Source: Metellina segmentata (Eukaryota; Arthropoda; Arachnida; Araneae; Tetragnathidae). From it: a DNA stretch of 64,000 nucleotides. Numbering within the stretch: the stretch's first letter is position 1; each line of letters opens with the position of its first letter. The stretch lies in the NCBI GenBank assembly GCA_947359465.1, contig OX375880.1, forward strand, positions 12,904,120 to 12,968,119. The letters run 5' to 3'. The notes under the pieces are model-generated. The model searched no databases and was not told where the DNA came from. It saw only the letters and a list, made by a program, of their open reading frames with translations. This document shows, piece by piece, positions 42,845 through 53,433 of the stretch. The translations under genes and the position numbers were made by a program.

Positions 42845-43406
42845 CACTACCCTACAATAATGGACCGGACTCCAGCGGATTTGTCATAAAATCCAACTAC
42901 TGGTTTGGGAGTGTTTTTCGTGGTATGGCCTGGGACTTTCGCATGTCGTTCCTGGTCAATTGAACGCCGACGCCTACATGAACATTAAAGACAATCAGGT
43001 TCTTCCTGCGCTCTGGCAATTTTATGGAATGGACGAATGTTACTTCCAGGACAACAACGCATCGTGTCATGTTGCAGCCTCTGTCAAGCAGTGGTATTGC
43101 GATATTGACTTAAAACGTCTTCCCTGGCCTGCTCAGAGTCCCGACCTAAACCCCATAGAACATTTGTGGGACGCGTTAGAGCGACGCTTACGGACCACGG
43201 AACCACGTCTGAAATCTACAGCTGAGCTGGCGACATTCTTTCAGCAGGAATGGACACAAATACCCATAGCTGTGTATCAAAACCTTGTTGAAAGTGTGCC
43301 CAGAAGGGTTATTTGTGTCATTGCAGCACATGTTAGACCATTCCCTATTAAAGAATGTATTATCTCCCTTATACCATGACATGCGGTCCATTATTGTAGG
43401 GTAGTG
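42845..43406 (+). mobile_element. Internally deleted Tc1-like element
   Basis: Inverted ends CACTACCCTACAATAATGGA (left) and TCCATTATTGTAGGGTAGTG (right). TA follows the right end; the left flank is CA, probably a mutated TA. 562 bp, so roughly two thirds of a full Tc1 element is missing, including the N-terminal DNA-binding domain. Confidence 0.88.
42900..43379 (+). pseudogene. Tc1-like transposase, C-terminal half
   Basis: Begins in one frame with FGSVFRGMAWDFRM (the W-G..(S/F)..G.G region), changes frame, then runs 42960-43379 as MNADAYMNIKDNQVLPALWQ, ECYFQDNNASCHVA with the second catalytic Asp, WPAQSPDLNPIEHLWDALER with the catalytic Glu, and LVESVPRRVICVIAA. Spacing is that of Tc1 (DD34E) transposases. 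The first catalytic Asp and both helix-turn-helix motifs are gone. The remaining 139-codon frame is intact, suggesting a fairly young loss. Confidence 0.88.
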
Positions 43407-43559
43407 TATGTTTAGTGTAGGGTGTCGTAAGTTTTTCCAAAAGTTTGGTCACATGGAGTCGTTTCTATAGCCACAAATCTCGGATCTCCTTTGAGCACGG
43501 GATGATGCAGTTACCAGAGTTGGAGAAAGGTCATCATAGAGAAATGCACATACTATATT

Positions 43560-43645
43560 GATTCAGTGTAATTTTTGGTAAATGAAACAATATTTCAGTT
43601 TCGGTCAAAAGACGGGACGAACTTTCGCATCAACCCAACAAAGTA
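43560..43645 (-). repeat. Possible mariner end fragment
   Basis: The minus strand reads TTGGGTTGATGCGAAAGTTC and GTCCCGTCTTTTGACCGAAA near 43640-43600, like a mariner terminal region. No partner end was found in the window. Confidence 0.35.
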
Positions 43646-44160
43646 TTTTCCAATGTGACTAAAGAGCATACCTACCTTTTCGAATCCAGGCAGCTGTTGA
43701 GAAAAATTGGCTCAACCAAGAAAATATTTCCATGGTTTTATTAATTTATTATGAATGCAAATTGCGACTCTATTTTCTGGGCTAACAAGTCAAACTGCAA
43801 GATTAAAGGTATCCAGGATCAACTGTGATATTCCTTGGCGATGTCGTCATTCTCCAATACGACCCTGAAAGCAGTAATAAATTATGAAATGCAACTTGGT
43901 GAAGATTCAGTATGAATTTGGATTTTATCTCATTTTCTAACATGAAATTCCTACTTTTAGCAACCCAAATGAACATTGAGTAAAAATGACGAAAATAACG
44001 TTATCCAACGTATCATCAAACTATCCATCTATTTTCATGTTTTAAATACGATTCTTAGTCTAACGTATAATTCCCGACAGACTGCAAATTATGTAACTCG
44101 TTCTAAATTTGTTTTCAGAAAAGATGTATATAATAAACGCCATTTAAGCATGAAATAATT
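43646..44160. other. Unassigned
   Basis: Nothing recognised. Confidence 0.3.
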
Positions 44161-44166
44161 TTTCTG

Positions 44167-44625
44167 AGCCGCGGTAGCTCAGTCAGTAGAGCGTCGGGCT
44201 CGCATCAGAAGGGTTGTGAGTTCTGTCCTCGGCGGAACCTCCAATTCTGATGATTGCCAGATCGGCGCTTCGACCTGGCTAAAGACCGTCGTGTTCACTA
44301 ATGGTGACTGGGGCACGTTAAATAGGTCGCAGTCACAAAGTCCCCCGTGTTACCATACCAAATCAATACTTCTGGGGGTACCTGATCAGGGGGTTATCGG
44401 CCTCTGATTGGGATCTAAATTACGATATGTGTGAGTGAATGGATGTATGAAAGGGACCTTCCTGTAAAACAGATGTGTCATGTATGTCTAGCAAAGTCGG
44501 ACTTTCTCCCAATGGGGCTCACTTACATGGAAGGCGCACCTCCCTCGCTTCTAGCCGTCTTCGACGGGCCTGGCACTCCTTTGGTCTGCCAGTGTAGGCA
44601 TGAGAAACAACAACATAATTTTTCC
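44167..44625 (+). repeat. SINE of a third family, tRNA-derived
   Basis: Head GCCGCGGTAGCTCAGTCAGT (A box), AGAGCGTCGGGCTCGCATC, then a worn B box GTTGTGAGTTCTGTCC. A body of about 380 bp is unrelated to the type-1/2 SINEs and ends in an AACAACAACA-type tail near 44608-44618. The head is too altered, and too well joined to the body, to be a working tRNA gene. Confidence 0.65.
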
Positions 44626-45062
44626 ATCCCGATTTCAATTTCATGCACATTCTTGCAATTATCCTGAGTTTATAAACTGTGAAACCACAACTAACCAAAA
44701 TGCCTGTAGTCTTACAAAGGTGCTAGCCCTAATTAGTCTGTTAAATACAAGTATTTGCGAATGCAAAACGTACTGGATACTTTACAAGGGTAAAATCCTA
44801 TAGTGAATGGTGCGATTTCAATTTTTGTCGCCAAGCCATGGTTAGCTTGGTTTACAAGACGCCAATTTGGCGAGCTTCGGTGATCGCACGCCAAATACTA
44901 GGATTTCACCCGTTCACTTCGTCAGCTCAGCTAGTGACGTCAGAGTTCCAAAGGGCGATAAACGTGAAATCCTTTGCTTTCTTCAGGAGCTGTGACGTCA
45001 GAACCGCGGGAAGAATGAATGGAGGTGTACAAACTTATAAATTAATAAATAAATAAATGTTC
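44626..45062. other. Unassigned
   Basis: Nothing recognised beyond GCCAAGCCATGGTTAGCTTGG-like inverted words near 44832-44855. Confidence 0.3.
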
Positions 45063-45190
45063 TACATTAAATTTTAAAATTCGGGCTTGACAAAAAATTT
45101 GTAAAAATTAGGACTGTCTGTGTGCTAAATTTGATTATTGTAAGTGACATAGATTCGTCAGGACACACAAACACTTCTAATTTATCTCTA
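45063..45190 (-). repeat. Candidate Helitron 5' end (family H), copy 2
   Basis: ATTAAATTTTAAAATTCGGG, CTGTCTGTGTGCTAAAT and GACATAGATTCGTCAGGACA match 24655-24815. The outermost bases are diverged, so the exact end is unclear. Confidence 0.4.
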
Positions 45191-45299
45191 TTATTTTAAA
45201 AGAAGTTTCTTCCCAAGATACATTGTGTTATCAAAATAATGGAAACACACTGGATTTATAAGGAATCCTTTACTAATATGGCTGTTTATGAAGGTGCCT

Positions 45300-45610
45300 C
45301 CGAACTGTAATTATTGACACTGGAGAATCCAGATGCTGATTGAGCTCTGCGGTCATTTTGGATGCAGTTTTCTTTTTAGACATTACAATCCGTTTCAATA
45401 CCCGGTCTCTTCATTCAGCTTCTCCTTCCGTCCACTATTTTGCTTTGCCGAGCTTGTCTTGCCGCGCTGTGTGTACGCTGTCATGACTTTAGACACCATA
45501 CCTCTAGAAACGCCAAAAAAAGCTGGGATGTTTCGATCACAGTTGCTCCAACTAGTCGGGCTTCTACAATTTGGCCTCTTTGAAAGTCTGTAAGGTCTGA
45601 TATTTTACGC
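45300..45610 (-). pseudogene. Tc1-like transposase, N-terminal half
   Basis: Minus-strand pieces in shifting frames: RLVGATVIETSQLF, GVSRGMVSKVMTAYTQRGKT, SSAKQNSGRKEKLNE, then RIVMSKKKTASKMTAELNQH and LDSPVSIIT. These are the two helix-turn-helix DNA-binding units of Tc1 transposases with the GRK.KL linker. The catalytic domain is missing and several frame breaks occur. It belongs to a different family from 42845-43406, as the ends differ. Confidence 0.8.
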
Positions 45611-45669
45611 TTTTGACAAAAATCCACGACGTATACAACTTTACTAAAGCTACCTCATATTACCATGAT

Positions 45670-46006
45670 GCCGACCAACCGGTATAGTGGTTAAGGTGTT
45701 AGCCTCTAGATCGGAAGGTTCCCGGTTCGAATCCGGGTCCGGGCATGGATGTTTGTAAACGTATGGTGTAGAGGCGGCTGGTGCACCTTAAATCTGTCGT
45801 GGCCGAAAGTCCTCCCGTTGGGTTGGCGTGGAAGTTTGGAGAGTGGGGTGCCAGCTCAGGTGTTGCTTCGTCATCTGACCGTGGTTCAAAATTACGAGGT
45901 GTTGTCCTCGGATTTTTCCCTTCAGGACTGATCCCGGACCGTCGTCAATAGCCCGTTGTGTTGCTCTAGTACGACGTTAACTAAAAAAATTACCAAATTA
46001 CCATAC
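45670..46006 (+). mobile_element. SINE, full length, type-1 head, young
   Basis: The cleanest type-1 copy: GCCGACCAACCGGTATAGTG, GGTTAAGGTGTTAGCCTCTA, B box GGTTCGAATCCGGGTC, full body, and tail CTAAAAAAATTACCAAATTA. Target duplication TACCATGAT at 45661-45669 and 46007-46015. Confidence 0.93.
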
Positions 46007-46144
46007 TACCATGATATATAGTACTTTTTTATATTTAAAAAAAAAACTGGCAGTTAGGATTATATTTTAATGCTTACGAAGCGCATTCTTAAATGTCACT
46101 TTTATTCACAGGTGTTTCCATTATTGTGATAACCACCTGTACAT

Positions 46145-46240
46145 TGATGTAGAAAGGTTTGTTGGGTTTTATGGCGCAAGGATCATATTTTGGTTAAGCT
46201 ACTCCAAACACAGGACAACATCAAATAATGGACATACACA
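46145..46240 (+). repeat. Dispersed repeat D, copy 3
   Basis: GTTTGTTGGGTTTTATGGCG, CAAGGATCATATTTTGGTTA and CTCCAAACACAGGACAACAT. Matches the order of copies at 27235 and 11700. Confidence 0.6.
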
Positions 46241-46655
46241 CCAGGGAGGAACGGAACCAGCAATGTCTACAACTGTCAGGTTGATGTCGTAAGGATGTTT
46301 GGAAAGTTGAATAGAGCAATAAGTATTGTTCACGTTTGAAAATTCTCAACATTCCGACATAATAGAGCACAGCAAGCCAGCCAACAGTCATAAGCCAGTT
46401 TTTTAGTATAAGCGCTCTATTTACATTTTTATATTCAACTGCATCGATAGAAACTTTTCTGTAATAAATGGGTTCGTTTTGGGGTTTCAAGGGTGCAAGG
46501 ACAATATTTAACCGAAGAACGTTAGCAAACGCAAGGGGAAAGTAAAAAGGACAATGCATAATACATGGTGAAACGAAAGGGCTTACAAATCACTAGATTA
46601 CCATTAGGCAGGGGCTGTTTTTGAATGTATCGAATAAATAAAATATTTCGATAGT
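46241..46655. other. Unassigned
   Basis: The 112-codon minus frame at 46221-46559 has no recognisable domain. Confidence 0.3.
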
Positions 46656-46657
46656 TT

Positions 46658-46945
46658 AATTTTTTAACATCACACTGGAGCAACACAGCGTGCTATCCGG
46701 GATCAAACGACGAAGGGAAAGACCCGAGGACAACACATTGTTTTGAACCACGGTCAGATGACGAGGTCCCACTTGGACTGGCACCCTACTCTCCAAACTT
46801 TCACACCACGCCAACTTGAGGTTATTTTAAGCCATGTAAGATTTAACGTGTACCAGCTCCTTTGTACATGACGGTCTTCGGTTCGATTCAAACTCGCAGC
46901 CTTCCGGTTGCAAGTCCGTTACACTTCCAATCGGGCTACCCCCTC
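46658..46945 (-). repeat. SINE with type-2 head
   Basis: Tail TTTAACATCACACTGGAGC, a shortened body, ACGAGGTCCCACTTGGAC and TCCAAACTTTCACACC, to a type-2 head at about 46880-46945 (minus: GGGTAGCCCGATTGGAAGTG, GGCTGCGAGTTTGAATCG). Confidence 0.75.
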
Positions 46946-48050
46946 GATAATATAAATAAAAGTGTACGTGTAAGCCGAATAGAAGCAAGATATTCGTAAG
47001 AAAGTACTACATAGTGGCACAAAATTGGATACATTAATTGGGGGTTGTGTTGGCTCTTGCGTCATGAAATTCAACCATTATTGGAGACAAGACGCAATTC
47101 CTTCACATATGGTGTGTTCGACACAATTTATCATATACTTACCGTTCCATTATTTTGGGTGTATTTGAAGTTCATCCTTCACATTTGGGGCTTACACCCT
47201 AACTACACAAATATGAAGGGGAAGATATTAAGATTAGGATCCGTAGAATTGAGCAACCTTGGTGTCCTGGTTATTATTATTATTATTATTTTTTTACTTT
47301 GACTACTGAAGAATATACAGTATTAAATTTATTGTGTGAAGTAATAGTATGTATTAAAGAGTTTCTTTTGAATATCATCACTAACTATGAAGCTAATCTG
47401 AATTGAAAAACTCAGTCACATACTGCTTTCCCAACCTTACAACGTGGCATTAAAACACGACAAAATGTGCGTATGTTACTTGTACGATGTCTATACGCAA
47501 TAATTTAATGAATATCTGATGTGATCACAGTGGCTTTTTATACCTCCTTTGATGAATTAAAATCATTTCAATATTACCTAGATAAAATTTGTAAGCCTAG
47601 TACATGTTTCTTATCTTTTTACACCGAATCTATTCACACCACCCTGTGATCACTAACTTCTTTGATGAATTAAAATCGTGGTTATTTAGCTCTGATTGCG
47701 ACTACCATTCTGGTATTCGCATTCATTTCAAAACTATCCAATGCTTCGAGCTAGAACAACTATACTATTCCTCTTCCCAAAGTTTTACTTTAGAACTTAC
47801 TTAAATATAATCCCATCAAAAGATTCACATAAAGTCACAAATGAAAAATACCACTAACCTCTTACGAACCAACACAGGTAGAAAGATAAATAAAAATAGA
47901 ACTTGTACGATTGAATCTCCCAAGACAACAAGCAGTAAGAATGGAGAAAGGCAGCATGTGAAATGAACAAACGCCCACCTTGAGCCGAAAGTGCTTCTGC
48001 ACATGTCGATTATTTCAATAATGGTCAAGTTGTGGGTGCCGAAAATTGCA
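46946..48050. other. Unassigned
   Basis: AT-rich with a (TTA)n microsatellite at about 47270-47292. A short direct repeat, CTTTGATGAATTAAAATC, occurs at 47548 and 47660. No gene supported. Confidence 0.35.
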
Positions 48051-48310
48051 AAACAGCCTTCCTGCCGAACCTGATCACACTTCGTTGGACTGAAGGCAGC
48101 GCCAGGGTGGTGGAAAGAAGTCCCCTGGTTCTGCGTTCAGACCAGAGGTGATTAGGTTCGGTTTCGTACACCCTATACGCGGAAGACCCTAATTTTAAAC
48201 ATTACTATTTATATGTAACAGAATTTTGGAACTTTTTGGTCAGAAAGGGTTGAGCTAGGATCGAACTGGGGACGACTCTACCACTGAGCCATCAGGGCCC
48301 GTTGCATCCT
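48050..48310 (-). repeat. tRNA-derived SINE, fourth head type
   Basis: The minus strand starts GGGCCCTGATGGCTCAGTGG and TAGAGTCGTCCCCAGTTCGATCC (A and B boxes), followed by an AT-rich body to about 48050. No second copy lies in the window, so the 3' limit is uncertain. Confidence 0.5.
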
Positions 48311-48394
48311 CACTCAAATTAGTACAGAATCGTTATAGGCGAAAGGATAGAAGAGCGATATAATATTAAAGCAAAATTAATCCCAACGCGTCTC

Positions 48395-48560
48395 ATTTGA
48401 TTTTTATAAAAAATATTAAAATTATAATTTAATTTTTTCAAACATTAAAATTATAATGTGATTTTTTTTAATATTAAAATTATAATTTGATTTTTTTAAT
48501 ATTAAAATTATAATTTGATTTTTATAAAAAATATTAAAATTCTAATGTTTATTTTATAAT
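48395..48560. repeat. AT-rich tandem repeat, about 30-40 bp unit
   Basis: ATATTAAAATTATAATTTGA followed by a T run recurs at about 48410, 48445, 48470, 48495 and 48530 with small length changes. Confidence 0.7.
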
Positions 48561-48980
48561 AAAGAGAAGCATAATTATGTATATTTTGTATTATTTAATA
48601 TATATTTTTACATAATTTTTTTTCCATTTGATTTTTTTTGTAATTCATATTTATTTTATTTTGAACACGCGTTTTTTTATAAAATGTTAAATTCCTAAAA
48701 TTTTTTCATATTGCATAAATTATTTTACATATTCTACGCAAAAAATAATAAAGCTTTATTCGAAAAAAATTGAAGATTTTTTCAGTGTAAGAAATAGTTT
48801 GTAAAAAATTAAATAGTTTTTAAACAAAATTATTTAACCTTTGTTACTTTGTTATAAAATACTACAATTCCAGATTTTTTGTATGTTGTTACACCTATTC
48901 TTGTTGTTGCAGTTATTTTTAATACCGACCACTAACCTCTTCGGCCTTCTACACTACAAGGAATATTTGTGAGAACGTTA
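48561..48980. other. AT-rich, unassigned
   Basis: Long A/T blocks, no gene. Confidence 0.35.
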
Positions 48981-48984
48981 TTCG

Positions 48985-49430
48985 TAGCCCGGTTGGAAGA
49001 GTAGCGATTTAGCAACCGGGGTGTGAAGACATTCGCCAGGAAATTGAAGAAACACTAGAAAATGTGTTGATAAATGTCGAAAGATCACATAGGATCACCT
49101 AAATATAATCTCGTTACCGTGGTGGAGATATTTGGTGAGTGGGGTACTGACTCATGGTTGACCTCGTCATCTGACCATGGTTCAAAATAGCATGTTGTTA
49201 TCCTTGGTAGGTAGGTATTTTAACTAACGTTACACTGAATAAACACAATGGGCAATAAGCGTCGCTCAGGGATCAATCCTCAAGGTGTTGTCCTCGATCT
49301 TTCCCTTTGGGTTTGATCCCGGACAGTCACTCACGGTAGTGTGGTTTGGAGAGTGGGGTACCAGATCATGTGTTGACCTTGCCATCTGACTGTTGTGAAA
49401 AATGACAAGGTGTTATCCTTGGTAAGTAGG
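48985..49430. repeat. Cluster of SINE fragments in both orientations
   Basis: A type-2 head scrap (TAGCCCGGTTGGAAGAGTAG, 48988), plus body scraps at 49125-49200 and 49285-49430, and a minus tail at 49210-49285 (ACTAACGTTACACTGAATAA). These look like serial insertions and deletions. Confidence 0.7.
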
Positions 49431-49620
49431 TATTTTAACTACCGTCGTACTAAAGCAATACAACGGACTATTGACGACGGTCCTGAATCAATCCCATAAG
49501 GGAAAGATCCGAGGACAACACCACGTCATTTTGAACTACGGTCAGATGACGAAGCAACTCCTGAGCTGGCGCCCCACTCTCCAAACTTCCACACCAACCC
49601 AACGTGAGGACATTTCCCTA
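49430..49620 (-). repeat. SINE 3' part
   Basis: Tail ATTTTAACTACCGTCGTACT and body to CCCAACGTGAGGACATT, where it is cut by the next copy. The two copies are highly similar through GAAGCAACTCCTGAGCTGGC. Confidence 0.8.
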
Positions 49621-49621
49621 A

Positions 49622-49955
49622 GGTAATGGTAATTTTTGTTACCGTCGTACTGGAGCTACACAACGGGCTATTGACGACGGTCCGGGATCAATCCCTTAAG
49701 GGAAAGATCAGAAGACAACACCTCGTAATTTTGAACTACGGTCAGATGACGAAGCAACTCCTGAGCTGGCACCCCACTCTCCAAACTTCCACACCAACCC
49801 AACGCGAGGACTTTCGGCTACGACAGATTTAAGGTGCACCAGCCGCCTCTACACCATACGCTTACAAACATCCATGCCCGGACCCGGATTCGAACCAGGA
49901 ACCTTCCGATCTAGAGGCTAACACCTTAACCACCAGATCGGTTGGTTGGTGACAT
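49622..49955 (-). mobile_element. SINE, full length, type-1 head
   Basis: Tail AATTTTTGTTACCGTCGTAC, complete body, head ending at GATCGGTTGGTTGG near 49950. No clear target duplication, because its left flank is another SINE. Confidence 0.85.
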
Positions 49956-50135
49956 CGCACCGGAAACTCCAACCAATGTGTTTTATAATGTTTTATAAAG
50001 GTTGTAGTTTTTATCATAAGTGATGCTTTCATAGCGGATAATTTGTTAGTTTTTTTTAAACGAATATTGCATGCCAATTATTCAGCGATCACATTACGTT
50101 TTCTTAAAACAAGACTCACTTCACAATCCTTTATG
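49956..50135. other. Unassigned spacer
   Basis: Nothing recognised. Confidence 0.3.
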
Positions 50136-50590
50136 TTGTTGTCGGATCTTTCCATTTGGGATTGATCCCGGACCGTCGTCAATAGCCCGTTGTGTTTTTC
50201 TAGTACGACGTTAATTAATATTACCAATTACCTTCGGGTTGCTGGCTAGCTCAGGTGTTGCTTCGTCATCTGACCGTGGTTCAAAATTACGAGGTGCTGT
50301 CCTCGAATCTTTCCCTTAAGGGACTGATCCTGGACCGCCGTCAATAGCCCGTTGTGTTGCTCTAGTACGACGTTAACTAAAATTACCAAAATTACCAATA
50401 GGGTTGCTGGCTTGTATTAAATTAACCTCGTATTACAACAACACAACGGGCTATTATCGACGATTCGAGATCAATCCAGAAAAGAAAGATCCAAGGACAA
50501 CGCCTCATCACTTCGCCCATCGTTCTGATAATAAGAACACCTGAGTTGGCACCCCACTCTCCAAACTTCCACACCACGCCAATCAAAGTT
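50135..50590. repeat. Three SINE fragments
   Basis: Plus-strand 3' parts at about 50137-50232 and 50245-50400 (CAATAGCCCGTTGTGT, TAGTACGACGTTAA), then a minus-strand 3' part at about 50418-50585 (CAACACAACGGGCTATTATC, CACCCCACTCTCCAAACTTC). Confidence 0.75.
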
Positions 50591-51420
50591 GTGGATAAAA
50601 ATCTCAGTTCTCAGATTCCTATCATCGTGTTATGATAGGTTTCCGTGGCTGACTAGATGTACAGCTGCAGAAATGATTCGGAATACCATCTTCTTATTCG
50701 TGCATCGTTCACGGTACAGCGAATTCAATCTTGACAGCCTGCTTCTGCTTGACTTTAGAGTGATCGATTTTGACCACCTGCACAACCAATCTTGTCTCGA
50801 AACCACCAAACGTGTTCTAGGAACTACTAATTCGTGTTTTGAAGCCGACGAACACCCACAGAACGTTCGATATGGCATCGCACAGCAATCTCAAAAGCGC
50901 AAAAGATCATCCCAACAATGGAATCGTCAACCCTCGGAATTAATTACCCTATTTCCACTCCTCTTGTACCCTTCGAATTCGACAAGGGTTGGTCCATTCC
51001 CACGATTTGTAACAACGGGGTGGCTGGGGATTATGGACACCGTCGGGATTGGCGGAGGAAGGGGTTCGGCCACATAATCGTTTGACAAAGCTGGCACGCC
51101 GTTGGCTGCCAGTATGAGATCATTTTCAATACTGATATTTGCTCTTTTTCTATCTGCCTTTGGCCGCGGCCGCAAGTCTTTGATGTTGACCACAGGTGCA
51201 TGGTTCGCGGGGGTCGAAACGGAATTTTAAAGACGAGTCATTTTTCTGGAATGGGGTCTTCTCAGAGTGGTGGACTGTGGTCGAGTTGAAAGGGGGAGAG
51301 AGAGGGGGGGAATGCCCGCTTATTCTCTGTCGGAAGAGGAATGGCATCGGAAAGATCTTAATCTGGCTTCCCTGCGATCAGGTAGTATGCTGGATCAGTT
51401 GCCCGTGAACCTCACATTCT
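50590..51420. other. Open, GC-richer region; possible host exon on minus strand
   Basis: Long frames on both strands: plus 50589-51077 (162 codons) and minus 51193-50927 (88 codons, VNIKDLRPRPKADRKRANIS ... GNGPTLVEFEGYKRSG). The minus frame has exon-like composition, a Pro-rich linker and a possible splice donor (G|GTAATT) near 50945, but no known domain. Neither frame can be called a gene with confidence. Confidence 0.3.
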
Positions 51421-51509
51421 GAATGTTGCCCTCTTGGGGGTTATCTCGACGTGGTATTTGGCCAGACTGACCAGATCGTCGGCTTGATGTCATCGAAAAA
51501 TCGACAGTA

Positions 51510-51725
51510 GCTTGATGACGAGATATCTCGTCTTTAGCAAAATTTGACTGATCTTTATGGATGAGATATGTTGCCAAAACACAATTTGTCAGAACTTTAG
51601 ACGAGATATTTCGTCAATAAAGATCAGACAAATTGTGCTAATGACGTCATATCTCGTCAAAAGAGATCTGACAAATTGTGCTTGTGACGAGATATCTCGT
51701 CCATAAAGATTAGACAAATTTTGCA
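51510..51725. repeat. 43-bp minisatellite with palindromic core
   Basis: Five units with cores at 51517, 51560 (worn), 51600, 51643 and 51686, spaced 40-43 bp. The core GACGAGATATCTCGTC is perfectly self-complementary in two units and near-perfect in two more. Spacers read (A)TAAAGAT.AGACAAATT.TGC. An isolated core lies at 9486. Confidence 0.88.
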
Positions 51726-52611
51726 ACTACGGTGAAACCCCGATTTAACGTATTTCAAGTGACCGTAAAGAAATAACGTTATATGCGGGAAAAGGTTAAA
51801 TCGCGGACGGTGAAAAACTATTATTTAATTTCTCTATATTAAAAAAAAGTTACACCGCCGCCGCAGGATTGAAAAGTCGCTTTTTTTCTCTCGATTCTTA
51901 GAAAGTTTTCCGAAAAAGTGCGGATAAAAAAAAATTACGAATTAAAAATTAACATTGTTTGTTCAAAATTGTACGGGGAATAAGATGAAAAATATTTTTT
52001 TTCCGATGCGGCTATTAGTTTAGGGTGCATTAAGTGTTATAATCGAAAAAATCGGATTTCGGAAAAATCGGAGCAAAAGACGTAAAAATTTTCAGTCTCC
52101 AGCCTTGAATTTTTTTAGATTACCTTTAAACGTCAATTTTTGAACCACGCCGAGTTTTTTTAGAAATATATATTTGGTTCCCGATAATATTTTTTTGAAA
52201 TTCGGGAAAAATCGGGACATTTTTGTTACTTTTTTGTTAAAACTCTCATATCTATAGTTGATTACTAAAAGTTTTTAAATTTGAAAACATCACGGGAGAC
52301 ATTACGGTATTGAACAGAGGGAGACAGTAAGGTAGGTATTCGACCACATTCAATATTCACCGGGCTATAAGTTCATTTATGTGTATCATGTAATTGTAAA
52401 TTAAAAAATGTACTAAAACACCTAAAATTTTGCATAAAAAGCAAAACATTTTAAAACAAAATTTCAAAATATTGAAGCAGGATGAATTTTTTTAACTGCA
52501 CAAATTGAAAGGATAATCCAAAAAATTTAAAAGAAATCAGATAAAACCAGATGCATGAGGTGAATTTTTAAATTTCTGTTGTTTACTTACTAGACTTCTA
52601 TTTAGAATGAT
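51726..52611. other. Unassigned; begins with a pogo-like word
   Basis: TACGGTGAAACCCCGATTTA near 51728 resembles ends of pogo/Tigger elements, but no mirrored partner was found. The rest is A/T-rich without genes. Confidence 0.35.
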
Positions 52612-52619
52612 AAATGTTG

Positions 52620-53425
52620 GGTACAGCTACACTCTACGTTTATGAGTGATGGCAACGGCTTGGCGATTTTTTTTGGCGCACTTCTAGTAGCGAGTTACGA
52701 TAAATTAAGGCAACCCATCTTTCGTTGCTGTTGTTGTGGTTTTCACGGCAACCTCGGCAAACGGAAACTTTCAATTTTCATTTTGAATATTCTAGAAAGT
52801 TCTTCCAAAATCCGTTAAAATCGTTTGATTTCATTGATTCGTTTGAAATTTTTTCTTTCCTCCCATTGGTTATTTTGTTTTTAAAATATCATTTTATTGC
52901 ATTGGTCCTTTTAAATCGTTTTCTGTGATACCATTGGTCCATTTATTTGTATTTTGACAGTTGTGGAATTTTTATTTTGTAATAATAGTTTTCCCGACAG
53001 GATTAAGAGTTTTGTTTTTTTTGACTATTTTCGTTTTCATTATTTTTTTACGAGAGAATTCTGACGTTATCAGGTATTATTTCTTGCTTTTTTTTTCTTT
53101 TGTAAATCTTTTTCTTTTTCAACATGCTCATTGTATTTAGTGTAATTGAGTTCAGGGTATTCTTACCATTCGTAGCTTAGTTTCTCTGCTGGTTCACAAA
53201 TGTGTTTTGATATGTGATTAAGCTTACTACTTTTTGTGAAATTTTTTTTTAAATATACTTTTTAAAACGTTCTAAAATGTGCTTAAAAAGTGTGTTGTAA
53301 AAAGAAAAAAAAATTGTGACAGGAAAAGAGTTAAGAAATAATTTTTTCCTTGGCGACTTTAGAAAAGCGCCAAAAAAATCGCCAAGCCGTTGCCATCAGT
53401 CATAAATGTAGAGTGTAGCTGTACC
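52620..53425. mobile_element. 806-bp MITE with long terminal inverted repeats
   Basis: About 50-bp inverted ends: GGTACAGCTACACTCTACGT then GATGGCAACGGCTTGGCGAT on the left, mirrored on the right. Perfect 8-bp duplication AAATGTTG at 52612-52619 and 53426-53433. Eight bp fits hAT, P or Merlin, but the ends start GGTACAG rather than CAG, so the superfamily is open. No transposase. Confidence 0.92.
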
Positions 53426-53433
53426 AAATGTTG

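Larger units (their letters stand above)
45231..46129 (-). mobile_element. Tc1-like element with SINE inside
   Basis: Inverted ends TCAAAATAATGGAAACAC (left) and GTGTTTCCATTATTGTGA (right), flanked by TA at 45229-45230 and 46130-46131. Without the nested SINE (45670-46006) and its extra duplication the element is about 550 bp. It keeps an N-terminal transposase piece on the minus strand. Confidence 0.85.

Noticed and set aside
7330..49920. tRNA genes suggested by A and B boxes
   Set aside because: Each is joined to a SINE body, lacks a proper acceptor stem or anticodon arm, and often has target duplications. They are SINE heads.
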